Shown one piece after another: positions 1-8,511 of a stretch of DNA of 64,000 nucleotides (its first letter is position 1; each line of letters starts with the position of its first letter). This DNA comes from Clostridiales bacterium (lineage in GTDB: Bacteria; Bacillota; Clostridia; Saccharofermentanales; Saccharofermentanaceae), in the NCBI GenBank assembly GCA_017428155.1, contig JAFRRJ010000020.1, positions 62,001-126,000 of the forward strand, given 5' to 3'. Under the pieces are notes generated by a model that saw only the letters and a list, made by a program, of their open reading frames with translations, was not told the DNA's origin and searched no databases. Made by a program: the position numbers and the translations under genes.

Positions 1-2
1 TG

Positions 3-590
3 CTTCAGGAACCGGATTATATACCGCTGGTTAAAGTCGATAACACCGCTTATGATACAGACATGACAGAGCGTTATACCATTGACGGCGTTACGATGCG
101 GATGGAAGGTTTAAACCAGGTATGCAGCTATCATGTGAATGCGGCGTCTCTTATAGCTCTCGGCAAGTGGTTTGATTACCTTAGAGAGCTTGGGGTATAT
201 GACAATACGAGGATCATAATAGTCGCAGATCACGGTGCGGATTTTGAGCAGTTCGACCGTGTCCACGACGAGACCGGAGTTGATCTGGATCTGTTTATGC
301 CGCTGCTTCTTGTAAAGGATTTTGACCGGACGGGATTTACTGTTTCAGATGAATTGATGACAAATGCCGATACACCTTCTCTGGCTGTCAGCGGAATAAT
401 AGACGATCCCCAAAACCCGTTTACCGGCAATGATCTCGACAGTTATGAGAAAGAGAGTCCTTTGAAAGTCTTTTATACCGAAGACATTACTATTGACGAT
501 AATCACGGTAATGTTTTCTTACCCGGAAAATGGTTTGAGCTTGAAGGAGATCCTTATAGTGTAAGCAGCTGGAAATACATTGGGGAATAG
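3..590 (+). CDS. Sulfatase/LTA-synthase-like protein, C-terminal fragment (5' truncated by window)
   Basis: The reading frame is open from base 3 and stops at 590, giving 195 visible residues; the start lies before the window. Around visible residues 70-80 is IIIVADHGAD, the C-terminal metal-binding Asp-His motif of the alkaline phosphatase/sulfatase superfamily. A long amphipathic stretch before it (NAASLIALGKWFDYLRELG) matches the part of that fold where the protein prepares the next monitoring of the substrate. Members with this layout in Bacillota are usually membrane enzymes with an extracellular sulfatase or phosphoglycerol-transferase domain (LTA synthase type). The membrane part would be upstream and cannot be seen, so the exact substrate is unknown. 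The next gene begins within about 15 bases of the stop. Confidence 0.6.
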   Translation, partial: LQEPDYIPLVKVDNTAYDTDMTERYTIDGVTMRMEGLNQVCSYHVNAASLIALGKWFDYLRELGVYDNTRIIIVADHGADFEQFDRVHDETGVDLDLFMPLLLVKDFDRTGFTVSDELMTNADTPSLAVSGIIDDPQNPFTGNDLDSYEKESPLKVFYTEDITIDDNHGNVFLPGKWFELEGDPYSVSSWKYIGE

Positions 591-603
591 TTTGGAGATG
601 ATC

Positions 604-1626
604 ATGGATTTTAAAGCGTTAATGAATTCTTGTGAATATGATTTCCTAAGAACCAACGAGAGGCTCGGAAGCCGCATCATTCTTCTGGGGCTGGGCGGCA
701 GTTATGCTTACGGCACAAACAATGAAGGAAGCGATATTGATTTCCGCGGGTGCACATTAATGATGCCGTCAGATCTGTTGGGACTGACGGAGTTTGAGCA
801 GTATGAAGACGATAAGACCGACACGGTTATATATGGCTTTAATAAGCTCGTAAGGCTCCTTCTGGACTGCAATCCGAATATATGCGAGATGCTGGGTCTT
901 GATGAGGACCAGTATCTGATAAAGACCGGGATAGGGCAGGAACTGATAGATAGCAGCCAAATGTTTTTGTCGAAGCGTGTGATAAAGACATTCGGAGGGT
1001 ATGCCGATGCGCAGCTTCGAAGGCTCCAGAATGCGATTGCAAGAGATACTCTGCCTCAGAACGACCGGGAAAAGCACATTTTCAATTCTGTAAGAAATGC
1101 ACTCGATGATTTCAACCGGAGGCATTCCAACAGTACTTACGGAACCATAAGGATCTATATCGACAAGGCGGAGAACCCCGAGCTTGATACGGAGATCTTT
1201 GTCGACGCGGACTATAAGCACATGCCGCTCAGGGATTATTCGGACATGTGGGGAACGATGAGAAATGTTATCCGTGATTATGACAAGATAGGGCAGCGCA
1301 ATAAAAAGAAGGACGATAACCACCTGAACAAGCATGCCATGCATCTTATCAGGCTTTTTATGATGGCAATAGATATCCTGGAAAAAGGTGAGATAAGGAC
1401 TCACAGGACGGATGATCTGCCGCTCCTTCTGGCGATCAGACGGGGCGATTATATGCAGGAGGACGGGGGCTTTTCGAGAGCTTTTTATGAAATGCTCGAA
1501 AACTACGAGCACAGGCTTGAGGAGGCCGCCGCAAGAACAGAGCTGCCTGATAATCCGGATATTGATAAGGTGGAACAGTTTGTTGAACGGGTTAACAGGT
1601 TTTCGGTTACGGGTGAATTGACATGA
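604..1626 (+). CDS. RlaP-like nucleotidyltransferase (COG3541 type), copy 1
   Basis: Predicted DNA polymerase beta-fold nucleotidyltransferase of 340 residues. The motif GGSYAYGTNNEGSDIDFRG near residue 30 gives the family signature of a Gly-Ser pair followed by Asp-x-Asp, the metal and nucleotide-binding site. The ATG at 604 is preferred because GGAG at 594-597 sits six bases upstream; a TTG at 580 and an ATG at 598 are in frame but lack good spacing. The family includes phage T4 RlaP and Bacillus YcgL; RlaP is linked to RNA ligase and RNA repair, but the cellular substrate is not established. The stop overlaps the start of the next gene, a second member of the family, so the two are very likely translated together. 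Confidence 0.75.
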   Translation: MDFKALMNSCEYDFLRTNERLGSRIILLGLGGSYAYGTNNEGSDIDFRGCTLMMPSDLLGLTEFEQYEDDKTDTVIYGFNKLVRLLLDCNPNICEMLGLDEDQYLIKTGIGQELIDSSQMFLSKRVIKTFGGYADAQLRRLQNAIARDTLPQNDREKHIFNSVRNALDDFNRRHSNSTYGTIRIYIDKAENPELDTEIFVDADYKHMPLRDYSDMWGTMRNVIRDYDKIGQRNKKKDDNHLNKHAMHLIRLFMMAIDILEKGEIRTHRTDDLPLLLAIRRGDYMQEDGGFSRAFYEMLENYEHRLEEAAARTELPDNPDIDKVEQFVERVNRFSVTGELT

Positions 1627-2384
1627 GAGATATAACGGAAGAGATAAAGAGCAAACTTAAAGAGATAGAGGCAAAGGAGAATGTGCGCGTTCTTCATGCT
1701 GTTGAATCGGGGAGCCGTGCGTGGGGATTCGCATCGCCTGACAGTGATTACGATGTGCGTTTTATCTATGTAAGGACAAAGGATGATTATCTGTCGATCG
1801 ATGAATCTAAAGATACGATAGACTGGCAGCTTGATGAGATCTACGACATTAACGGTTGGGATCTGAAAAAGGCATTGAAGCAGTTTGCAAAAGGCAATGC
1901 AACGCTGTATGAGTGGAGCGGGTCGCCGGTTGTTTACAAAACGACGGATGAATGGGATAAGATCCGCGAGGTTTCCAAAGCGTACTTCTCCGAGAAGGCG
2001 GCAGTTTACCACTATTACGGTACTGCCAATAATACATATCATGACTATCTTCAAGGGGAGACGGTCCGCTACAAGAAATACTTCTATGCACTAAGGCCCC
2101 TTCTTGCCGCAGAATATATCGGGCAGTACCATGAGGCACCGCCGGTCCTGTTCGACGAATTGTTAAAGCAGGATATCGAGCCGTCCTTAAGAGCGGCGAT
2201 CGGCAGACTTCTTGAGATCAAGAAGGTTACTAACGAGAAGGAAATGAATCCGCAGATACCTGAGATCATTGAATATATTAAGGCCGGGATAGTAAAACAG
2301 AAAGATATAGCTGATCTTCTGCCTGATGATCACAACAAGGACCGGGAAGAACTTAACAGGATCTTCAGGGAAGTCATAAGCTGA
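1623..2384 (+). CDS. RlaP-like nucleotidyltransferase (COG3541 type), copy 2
   Basis: A 253-residue protein of the same superfamily as the gene before it. The active-site motif is ESGSRAWGFASPDSDYDVRF near residues 28-47: Gly-Ser, then Asp-x-Asp nine residues on. It then has the family's hydrophobic/aromatic helical region (WQLDEIYDINGWDLKKAL, ALRPLLAAEYI). The ATG at 1623 overlaps the upstream TGA in an ATGA junction, a sign of translational coupling. Sequence identity with copy 1 is low outside the catalytic motif, so this looks like an old duplication or two recruited members, not a recent repeat. Possible jobs are tRNA or RNA end modification; this is inference from the family name only. 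Confidence 0.75.
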   Translation: MRDITEEIKSKLKEIEAKENVRVLHAVESGSRAWGFASPDSDYDVRFIYVRTKDDYLSIDESKDTIDWQLDEIYDINGWDLKKALKQFAKGNATLYEWSGSPVVYKTTDEWDKIREVSKAYFSEKAAVYHYYGTANNTYHDYLQGETVRYKKYFYALRPLLAAEYIGQYHEAPPVLFDELLKQDIEPSLRAAIGRLLEIKKVTNEKEMNPQIPEIIEYIKAGIVKQKDIADLLPDDHNKDREELNRIFREVIS

Positions 2385-2436
2385 GAAGAAAGCCTGCCCT
2401 TCCCGGGAAACATATTTCCTTCAAATGTGATTTACG

Positions 2437-2465
2437 TTGACGTATATATACGCACACTGTATAAT
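2437..2465 (+). promoter_or_regulatory. Sigma-A promoter of the polyamine operon
   Basis: TTGACG (2437-2442), a 17-base spacer, and a perfect TATAAT (2460-2465). Transcription should start near the A at 2472, which is also the first base of a perfect hairpin. This is the best promoter match between the nucleotidyltransferases and speA, and it sets a leader of about 370 nt. Confidence 0.8.
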
Positions 2466-2471
2466 GACCGC

Positions 2472-2797
2472 AGTTTTGTGAAAGACACAAAACTAAAAGC
2501 ACAGACGATGTTTATCAGAGTCTAAGGTGATTTACGGACCACTCCTTATCGGAGTTAAGGCCATACGGACAGCCGGGTCCACTGCCGATGATCGGATCTC
2601 CGATCTATTGATTGAGTTAAAAGCTCAGTTTTATAAGTTGGTTACTTTATAACCGAATGCGTAATTTGCGCAAACTTGTGAAATGGTCAATAAGAGTAGT
2701 AAAAGTAGTATTGCTATATAGACTCTGCCTGATATTCGTCATGCCGGTGCGGCCTGGCACCTGTATGTGAATAAATAAAGGTCATATTGTTAATCAG
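2472..2797 (+). promoter_or_regulatory. Structured multi-hairpin leader RNA (candidate riboswitch or attenuator)
   Basis: The predicted transcript opens with a perfect 9-bp hairpin (2472-2494, loop AAAGA). A perfect 8-bp closing stem then joins 2516-2523 (CAGAGTCT) to 2720-2727 (AGACTCTG). Inside it I can pair at least five hairpins: ACTCC/GGAGT at 2541-2555, GATCGG/CCGATC at 2590-2605, TGAG/CTCA at 2613-2627, TTGGTTA/TAACCGA around 2638-2656, and TGCG/CGCA at 2658-2672. GGACC at 2536-2540 could pair with GGTCC at 2576-2580, or GGAC at 2567-2570 could do so instead. The closing stem with many arms resembles large riboswitches. It does not match the conserved cores of the T-box, SAM, lysine, cobalamin, FMN, TPP, glycine or ykkC families as I know them. 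A regulatory role is inferred from its place before a terminator. Confidence 0.6.
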
Positions 2798-2834
2798 ACG
2801 CAAGTTGTAAGAATTACAGCTTGCGTTTTTTATT
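2798..2834 (+). terminator. Intrinsic terminator just before speA (attenuator)
   Basis: A 13-bp stem with one G-U pair (2798-2810 with 2814-2826, loop GAA) is followed by a run of T. It ends about ten bases before the speA ATG, leaving room only for the ribosome site. Any speA transcript from the promoter at 2437-2465 must read through it, which is the geometry of transcription attenuation. CAAGTT in its 5' arm (2801-2806) is complementary to AACTTG at 2673-2678 in the leader, a possible antiterminator pairing. Confidence 0.8.
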
Positions 2835-2844
2835 GAGGTGGACT

Positions 2845-4299
2845 ATGGAAAGGACGGAATTGGATCAGACACGTGCCCCGATCTATGAGGCACTTGAGAA
2901 GTTTCGTGAAATGAGAGTTGTTCCTTTTGACGTGCCGGGTCACAAGCACGGCAAGGGCAACCCTGAACTCACCGCGTTTCTCGGCGAGAAATGTGTAGGC
3001 GTCGATGTTAACAGCATGAAGCCTCTGGATAACCTTTGCCATCCGATATCGGTTATCCGTGACGCTGAACTCCTTGCAGCTGAAGCCTTCGGAGCCAAGC
3101 ATGCATTTCTTATGGTCGGTGGTACGACGAGTTCCGTGCAGAGCATGGTCCTCTCATGCTGCAAGCACGGTGACAAGATAATCCTTCCAAGAAACGTCCA
3201 CAGGAGTGTTATCAACTCCCTTGTCCTCTGCGGAGCGATCCCCGTATATGTTAATCCGGATGTCGATCACCGTCTGGGAATCTCTCTCGGAATGAGCCGC
3301 GATCAGGTAAAGAAGGCAATCGACGCAAACCCTGATGCTGTTGCGGTTCTTGTAAATAATCCGACTTACTACGGAATCTGCAGCGATATCCGCGCGATCG
3401 TTAAGATGGCTCATGATGCGGGCATGCTCTGCCTTGCGGATGAAGCTCACGGAACGCACTTTTATTTCGGCGAGAACATGCCTGTCTCAGCTATGAAAGC
3501 AGGCGCCGACATGGCTGCCGTATCCATGCATAAGAGCGGCGGAAGCCTTACGCAGTCAAGTCTTCTGCTTATAGGCGAGAACGTCAACGAAAGACATGTA
3601 AGACAGATCATTAACCTTACACAGACGACTTCAGGCAGCTATCTTCTTATGTCGAGCCTTGATATCAGCCGCCGCAATCTGGCACTCCGCGGCAAAGAGG
3701 TCTTCAGGAAAGTTGTCGAGATGGCCGAATATGCAAGAGAGGAGATCAATGCGGTCGGAGGATATTATGCGTACGGCCGCGAGATGATCAACGGCGATTC
3801 GATCTTTGATTTTGATCCTACCAAGTTAAGTGTACACACAAGAGACATCGGTCTTGCCGGAATCGAAGTCTACGACATCTTAAGAGACGAATACGACATC
3901 CAGATAGAGTTCGGTGATATCGGAAATATCCTTGCTTATCTGTCTATCGGTGACAGGGTTCAGGAGATCGAAAGACTTGTAAGTGCTCTTGCAGAGATCA
4001 AGAGAAGATACAGGAAAGATCCCGCGGGACTCTTGAGCCAGGAATATATTGACCCTGTGGTCGTATGCAGCCCTCAGAGCGCATTCTATTCGCAGAAGAA
4101 GAGCCTTCCGCTCGAAGAGAGCGCCGGCCAGGTCTGCAGCGAATTCGTTATGTGCTATCCGCCGGGAATCCCGATCCTTGCTCCGGGCGAGAGGATCACG
4201 GAGAACATCATCGAGTACATTCAGTATGCTAAGGCCAAGGGATGCTCGATGACAGGTTCCGAGGATCCTGACATCAACAACATTAATGTTCTGATATAA
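2845..4299 (+). CDS. speA: Biosynthetic arginine decarboxylase (Orn/Lys/Arg decarboxylase family)
   Basis: PLP enzyme expected to turn arginine into agmatine, the first step of the pathway encoded by this operon. The 484-residue length fits the short Bacillus SpeA type and not the 750-residue inducible type. Visible motifs are GHKHGKGN near the N-terminus, DEAH at residues 199-202 (PLP-binding Asp), and SMHKSGGSLTQ with Lys230 as the Schiff-base lysine. The C-terminal YPPGIPILAPGE is typical of the family. The ATG at 2845 is chosen because GAGGTGG (2835-2841) lies just upstream; an in-frame TTG at 2821 falls inside the terminator stem. Lysine or ornithine as substrate cannot be excluded from sequence alone, but agmatinase two genes downstream favours arginine. 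Confidence 0.85.
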   Translation: MERTELDQTRAPIYEALEKFREMRVVPFDVPGHKHGKGNPELTAFLGEKCVGVDVNSMKPLDNLCHPISVIRDAELLAAEAFGAKHAFLMVGGTTSSVQSMVLSCCKHGDKIILPRNVHRSVINSLVLCGAIPVYVNPDVDHRLGISLGMSRDQVKKAIDANPDAVAVLVNNPTYYGICSDIRAIVKMAHDAGMLCLADEAHGTHFYFGENMPVSAMKAGADMAAVSMHKSGGSLTQSSLLLIGENVNERHVRQIINLTQTTSGSYLLMSSLDISRRNLALRGKEVFRKVVEMAEYAREEINAVGGYYAYGREMINGDSIFDFDPTKLSVHTRDIGLAGIEVYDILRDEYDIQIEFGDIGNILAYLSIGDRVQEIERLVSALAEIKRRYRKDPAGLLSQEYIDPVVVCSPQSAFYSQKKSLPLEESAGQVCSEFVMCYPPGIPILAPGERITENIIEYIQYAKAKGCSMTGSEDPDINNINVLI

Positions 4300-4314
4300 G
4301 GAGGCCCTGCTTAA

Positions 4315-5169
4315 ATGAATCTATGGTTCAGTGAATATCATGCACCTGACGTAAGGCACAGTCTTCGTGTTACGAGACACCTTTATTCAAGCAAGAGCGA
4401 CTACCAGCAGATCGATATTTTCGATACTCCGGAATTCGGAAAAGTGCTGGCACTTGACGGAAATGTAATGCTTACGGAAAGAGATGAATTCATATACGAC
4501 GAGATGATCACTCATATTCCGATGTCCGTTCATCCCAACGTTCAGGACGTTCTCGTAATAGGTGCGGGAGACGGCGGTGTCGTCAAGGAGCTCACAAGAT
4601 ATGAGAGCGTAAAGCGGATAGACCTTGTCGAGATGGACGGGCAGGTTATCGAGGCATGCCGCACATACCTTCCCGAGAATGCATGCAAGCTGGACGATAC
4701 ACGCGTGCATATCTATTTCGACAATGCATTGAGATTTATAAGAAGAAGCTGCGAGGAATATGACCTCATAATAGTCGACTCCAATGACCCGTTCGGTCCT
4801 TCCGAAGGCTACTTCACAAGAGAGTTCTACGGTATCTGTTATAACGCGCTCCGTGCGGACGGCATCATGGTAAACCAGCAGGGGAGCCCGTTCTACAAGC
4901 ACGATGCTGAAGCGATGCAGAGGAGCCACAAGAGGATCGTAAACACATTCCCGATAAGCCGCGTATATCAGGCGCATATCCCGACATATGCTGCAGGGTA
5001 CTGGCTGTTCGGTTTTGCAAGCAAGAAGTATCATCCGATCGATGATTTCGACGAGCAGAGATGGAAGAACCTGCATTTGAGCACAAAGTATTACACGACA
5101 AAGCTTCACATAGGATCTTTCTATCTTCCTGCCTACCTCGAAAAGATGCTGATGGAGGTTGAATCGTGA
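4315..5169 (+). CDS. speE: Spermidine synthase
   Basis: Aminopropyltransferase of 284 residues that joins the aminopropyl group of decarboxylated SAM to putrescine. The SAM-type fold motif GAGDGG is at residues 83-88, the catalytic-site segment DSNDPFGP at 155-162, and the substrate loop IPTYAAGYW follows near 222. These match SpeE well, so it looks intact. AAGGAGG sits before the ATG, 15 bases after speA. It needs decarboxylated SAM, yet no speD is present in the window. The gene overlaps speB by four bases. A related aminopropyltransferase activity with another acceptor is possible. Confidence 0.85.
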   Translation: MNLWFSEYHAPDVRHSLRVTRHLYSSKSDYQQIDIFDTPEFGKVLALDGNVMLTERDEFIYDEMITHIPMSVHPNVQDVLVIGAGDGGVVKELTRYESVKRIDLVEMDGQVIEACRTYLPENACKLDDTRVHIYFDNALRFIRRSCEEYDLIIVDSNDPFGPSEGYFTREFYGICYNALRADGIMVNQQGSPFYKHDAEAMQRSHKRIVNTFPISRVYQAHIPTYAAGYWLFGFASKKYHPIDDFDEQRWKNLHLSTKYYTTKLHIGSFYLPAYLEKMLMEVES

Positions 5170-6020
5170 ACAGGAACATAGAGACATTTATCGGATGTGA
5201 CGCTGAATATGAAGAATCAGGCATCGTCCTTTTCGGTGCGCCCTTTGATTCCACTACGAGCTTTCGTCCCGGCGCAAGGTTCGGAAGTGCGGCGATCCGC
5301 CACGAGAGCTTTGGAATAGAGACCTACAGCCCTTATCAGGATAAGGATCTTCTTGATAAAAAGATCTTCGACTGCGGCGATCTGGAGCTGAGCTTCGGTT
5401 CACCCGAAGCAGCTCTTAATGACATCGAAGAGCAGACAGGAAAGATCTTAAATGACGGAAAGCTTCCTATAATGCTCGGTGGTGAGCATCTTGTTACGCT
5501 AGGCGCCGTAAGAGCTGTTTATGAGAAATATCCGGACCTTCAGATCATTCACTTCGATGCACATGCGGATCTTCGGGACGACTATCTCGGCGTGAAGCTT
5601 AGCCACGCCTGCGTTCTCAGAAGATGCTTCGATCTTGTAGGCGATAAGAAGATCCACCAGTTCTGCATCAGAAGCGGTGACCGTGAGGAATTTGCTTTTG
5701 CAAAAGATCACACGGACATGCACAAGTTCAGCTTCGACGGACTTGATGAAGTATGCGGAGAATTAATCGCAAACAACACACCGGTCTATTTCACGATCGA
5801 TATGGACTGCCTGGATCCGTCCGTATTCTGCGGTACGGGAACTCCCGAAGCAGGCGGCGTCAGCTTTACGGAATTGCTTTCAGCCATCCTTAAAGTCAGC
5901 AGGACGAATATCGTGGGAGCTGATATAAACGAACTTGCACCTATGCTTGACCAGAGCGGCGCTTCAACTGCTGTTGCGTGCAAGACATTAAGAGAACTGA
6001 TCCTTTCAATCAATAAATAA
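5166..6020 (+). CDS. speB: Agmatinase (ureohydrolase)
   Basis: Hydrolyses agmatine to putrescine and urea in the cytoplasm. The 284-residue protein carries the full ureohydrolase binuclear Mn site: GGEH at 105-108, DAHAD at 131-135, SHAC with His147, and DMDCLDP at 212-218, with Glu228 in the TPEAGG segment. The start is GTG at 5166, overlapping the speE TGA in a GTGA junction; GGAGG-like bases lie in the speE end. Placement between speE and the carboxyspermidine genes, after arginine decarboxylase, supports agmatine over arginine as substrate. Confidence 0.85.
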   Translation: MNRNIETFIGCDAEYEESGIVLFGAPFDSTTSFRPGARFGSAAIRHESFGIETYSPYQDKDLLDKKIFDCGDLELSFGSPEAALNDIEEQTGKILNDGKLPIMLGGEHLVTLGAVRAVYEKYPDLQIIHFDAHADLRDDYLGVKLSHACVLRRCFDLVGDKKIHQFCIRSGDREEFAFAKDHTDMHKFSFDGLDEVCGELIANNTPVYFTIDMDCLDPSVFCGTGTPEAGGVSFTELLSAILKVSRTNIVGADINELAPMLDQSGASTAVACKTLRELILSINK

Positions 6021-6035
6021 ACGGAGGAATAGATT

Positions 6036-7295
6036 ATGAGCAGAGTATTGGTAATCGGATGCGGCGGCGTTGCAAGTGTTGCAATAAGAAAGTGCTGCCA
6101 GGTTGATGATGTTTTTACGGAGCTTTGTATTGCAAGCCGTACAAAGTCAAAGTGCGATGCACTCGCAGAGAGTCTTAAGGGCAAGACTAAGACCGTGGTT
6201 ACGACTGCACAGGTCGATGCTGACAAGGTAGACGAAGTTGTGGATCTCATCAGATCATATAAGCCTGATCTGGTCATGAATATCGCTCTTCCTTACCAGG
6301 ATCTTACGATCATGGACGCATGCCTTATCTGCGGCGTTAACTATATGGATACAGCAAACTACGAGCCGGAGGATACTGACGATCCGGAGTGGAGAGAGAT
6401 CTACGAGAAGAGATGCAAGGAAAAGGGCTTCTCTGCTTACTTCGACTACAGCTGGCAGTGGGCATATAAGGAGAAGTTTGAGAATGCCGGACTTACGGCA
6501 CTTCTTGGCTGCGGCTTTGATCCCGGCGTTACGCAGGCATACTGCGCATATGCTAAAAAGCATGAGTTCGACACGATCGACACCATCGATATCCTTGACT
6601 GCAACGGCGGTGACCACGGTTACGCTTTTGCAACCAACTTCAACCCTGAAGTAAATCTCCGTGAGGTCTCAGCGCCCGGCAGCTACATCGAGAACGGCAA
6701 GTGGGTCGAGATCCCTGCTATGAGCATCAAGAGAGAATACGATTTCGACTGTGTCGGCATGAAGGACATGTATCTTCTGCACCACGAGGAACTGGAATCA
6801 TTGGCAGTAAACATTCCCGAAGTTAAGCGCATCCGCTTCTTCATGACCTTCGGCCAGAGCTATCTTACTCATATGAAGTGTCTCGAGAATGTCGGAATGC
6901 TTTCTACTACACCTATTGAGTTCGAAGGCCACGAGATCGTTCCGATCAAGTTCCTTAAGGCTCTTTTGCCTGACCCCGCAAGCCTCGGTCCCAGAACACA
7001 CGGAAAGACCAATATCGGCTGCATCTTCACGGGAAAAAAGGACGGTCAGGATAAGACTTATTACATCTATAACGTATGTGACCACCAGGAGTGCTACAAG
7101 GAGGTAGAGAGCCAGGCTATAAGCTATACAACAGGCGTTCCCGCAATGTGCGGCGCACTGATGCTCCTCACCGGCAAGTGGACTGAAAAGGGTGTTCATA
7201 CAGTGGAAGAATTCGATCCGGATCCGTTCCTCGACGCACTCGACAAGTACGGACTTCCCAGAAGCGAGAACCATAACCCTGTTCTTGTGGACTGA
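6036..7295 (+). CDS. Carboxy(nor)spermidine dehydrogenase, saccharopine dehydrogenase family
   Basis: NAD(P)H-dependent enzyme expected to condense putrescine (or diaminopropane) with aspartate semialdehyde to carboxyspermidine. The N-terminus MSRVLVIGCGGVASVAIRKC holds the Rossmann GxGGV dinucleotide site. The 419-residue length and segments such as LLGCGFDPGVTQAY and RTHGKTNIGC are characteristic of the saccharopine dehydrogenase-like carboxynorspermidine branch. An ACGGAGG-like ribosome site precedes the ATG. The next gene, four bases on, is the matching decarboxylase, which makes this assignment much safer than homology to Lys1 alone. Confidence 0.85.
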   Translation: MSRVLVIGCGGVASVAIRKCCQVDDVFTELCIASRTKSKCDALAESLKGKTKTVVTTAQVDADKVDEVVDLIRSYKPDLVMNIALPYQDLTIMDACLICGVNYMDTANYEPEDTDDPEWREIYEKRCKEKGFSAYFDYSWQWAYKEKFENAGLTALLGCGFDPGVTQAYCAYAKKHEFDTIDTIDILDCNGGDHGYAFATNFNPEVNLREVSAPGSYIENGKWVEIPAMSIKREYDFDCVGMKDMYLLHHEELESLAVNIPEVKRIRFFMTFGQSYLTHMKCLENVGMLSTTPIEFEGHEIVPIKFLKALLPDPASLGPRTHGKTNIGCIFTGKKDGQDKTYYIYNVCDHQECYKEVESQAISYTTGVPAMCGALMLLTGKWTEKGVHTVEEFDPDPFLDALDKYGLPRSENHNPVLVD

Positions 7296-7299
7296 TATC

Positions 7300-8493
7300 A
7301 TGGACAAAATCTTCACGGGTCTTACATCTGAACTGAAAAGCGGCAATATCAAGGATCTGAAAACCCCTTGTTATGTTATTGATGAGAAGAAGCTGCTTTA
7401 TAATGCACAGATCCTTTCATCGGTAATTGAAAGGACCGGGGCAAGGATACTTCTGGCGCAGAAGGCGTTCTCGAATTACGATTTCTATCCTTTGCTCGAA
7501 GGAAAGATCTCCGGAACTGAGGCGAGCGGCCTTTATGAAGCCCGCCTCGGAAAAGAGGAGATGCCGGAAGGAGAGGTCCATGTCTTTTGTGCTGCCTACC
7601 GTGATGACGAATTCGATGAGCTTTTAACATATGCCGACCACATTGTTTTTAATTCGGTAAACCAGCTTAAGAAGTTCGGACCGGAAGCAAAGCGACAGGG
7701 CAGGAGCGTAGGCCTTCGGATCAACCCTGAATGCTCAACTCAGGAAGGGCACGAGATATATGACCCCTGCGCCAAAGGAAGCCGTCTGGGCGTTACAAGA
7801 AGCGTATGGGATAAGGAAATGACCCCTGAAGTGCAAAGCCTTCTGGACGGCATTCATTTCCATACATTATGCGAGCAGGATTCGGATGCGCTCGAGACCA
7901 CGCTTCATGCTGTTGAAGAAAAGTTCGGCGACATTATCCCTTCCGTGAAGTGGCTTAACATGGGCGGCGGACATCACATTACCAAAGACGGTTACGATGT
8001 GGAAAAGCTCGAAAAACTTATCTTATACGCAAAAGAGAAGTGGGATGTAGAGGTCTATCTCGAGCCGGGAGAAGCCGTCGCATTAAATGCCGGTTATCTT
8101 GTCACACGTGTTCTTGATATCGTCGAAAACTCAGACATCAGGATCGCGGTCCTCGATTCAAGTGCCGCATGCCATATGCCTGATGTTATAGAGATGCCCT
8201 ATACACCGCCGCTCTATAATGCCTGCGCAGGCATCGGAAAGCCATACAGTTACCGCCTTGCGGGCCCCACATGCCTTTCAGGTGATGTTACGGGTGATTA
8301 CAGCTTCGATAACGAACTTAGTGAAGGTGATGTTCTCATATTCGGAGACATGGCGATCTATACGACATGCAAGAACAATACGTTTAACGGAATGCCGCTT
8401 CCTGACATATACAGTCTTAAGCAGGACGGATCACTTGTAAAGCTTACGGATTTCGGCTACAAAGACTTTAAGCACAGGCTTGGCAAAGCTTAA
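7300..8493 (+). CDS. nspC: Carboxy(nor)spermidine decarboxylase
   Basis: PLP enzyme of the alanine-racemase-like fold III (397 residues) that decarboxylates carboxyspermidine to spermidine. LLAQKAFSNY holds the PLP lysine, Lys55. GGGHH in the phosphate-binding region and CHMPDVIEMPYTPP near the second active-site loop are typical of NspC. The ATG at 7300 is taken because it starts four bases after the dehydrogenase stop and the protein then aligns at the usual N-terminus (TPCYVIDEKKL). It is the last gene of the operon and is followed by a terminator. Whether the product is spermidine or norspermidine depends on the diamine; with agmatinase present, spermidine is expected. Confidence 0.87.
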   Translation: MDKIFTGLTSELKSGNIKDLKTPCYVIDEKKLLYNAQILSSVIERTGARILLAQKAFSNYDFYPLLEGKISGTEASGLYEARLGKEEMPEGEVHVFCAAYRDDEFDELLTYADHIVFNSVNQLKKFGPEAKRQGRSVGLRINPECSTQEGHEIYDPCAKGSRLGVTRSVWDKEMTPEVQSLLDGIHFHTLCEQDSDALETTLHAVEEKFGDIIPSVKWLNMGGGHHITKDGYDVEKLEKLILYAKEKWDVEVYLEPGEAVALNAGYLVTRVLDIVENSDIRIAVLDSSAACHMPDVIEMPYTPPLYNACAGIGKPYSYRLAGPTCLSGDVTGDYSFDNELSEGDVLIFGDMAIYTTCKNNTFNGMPLPDIYSLKQDGSLVKLTDFGYKDFKHRLGKA

Positions 8494-8511
8494 GGAATAT
8501 TAGGAACGAAT

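Noticed and set aside
769..1512. A 247-codon open frame on the minus strand
   Set aside because: It is exactly antisense to the nucleotidyltransferase with its catalytic motif, has no ribosome site, and its composition reflects the complementary codons.
2472..2797. The leader RNA as 6S RNA, tmRNA or a cobalamin riboswitch
   Set aside because: 6S RNA is rod-like and this is multi-branched; no tRNA-like ends or tag frame for tmRNA; the cobalamin core and B12 box are missing despite a GTCCACTGCC stretch.
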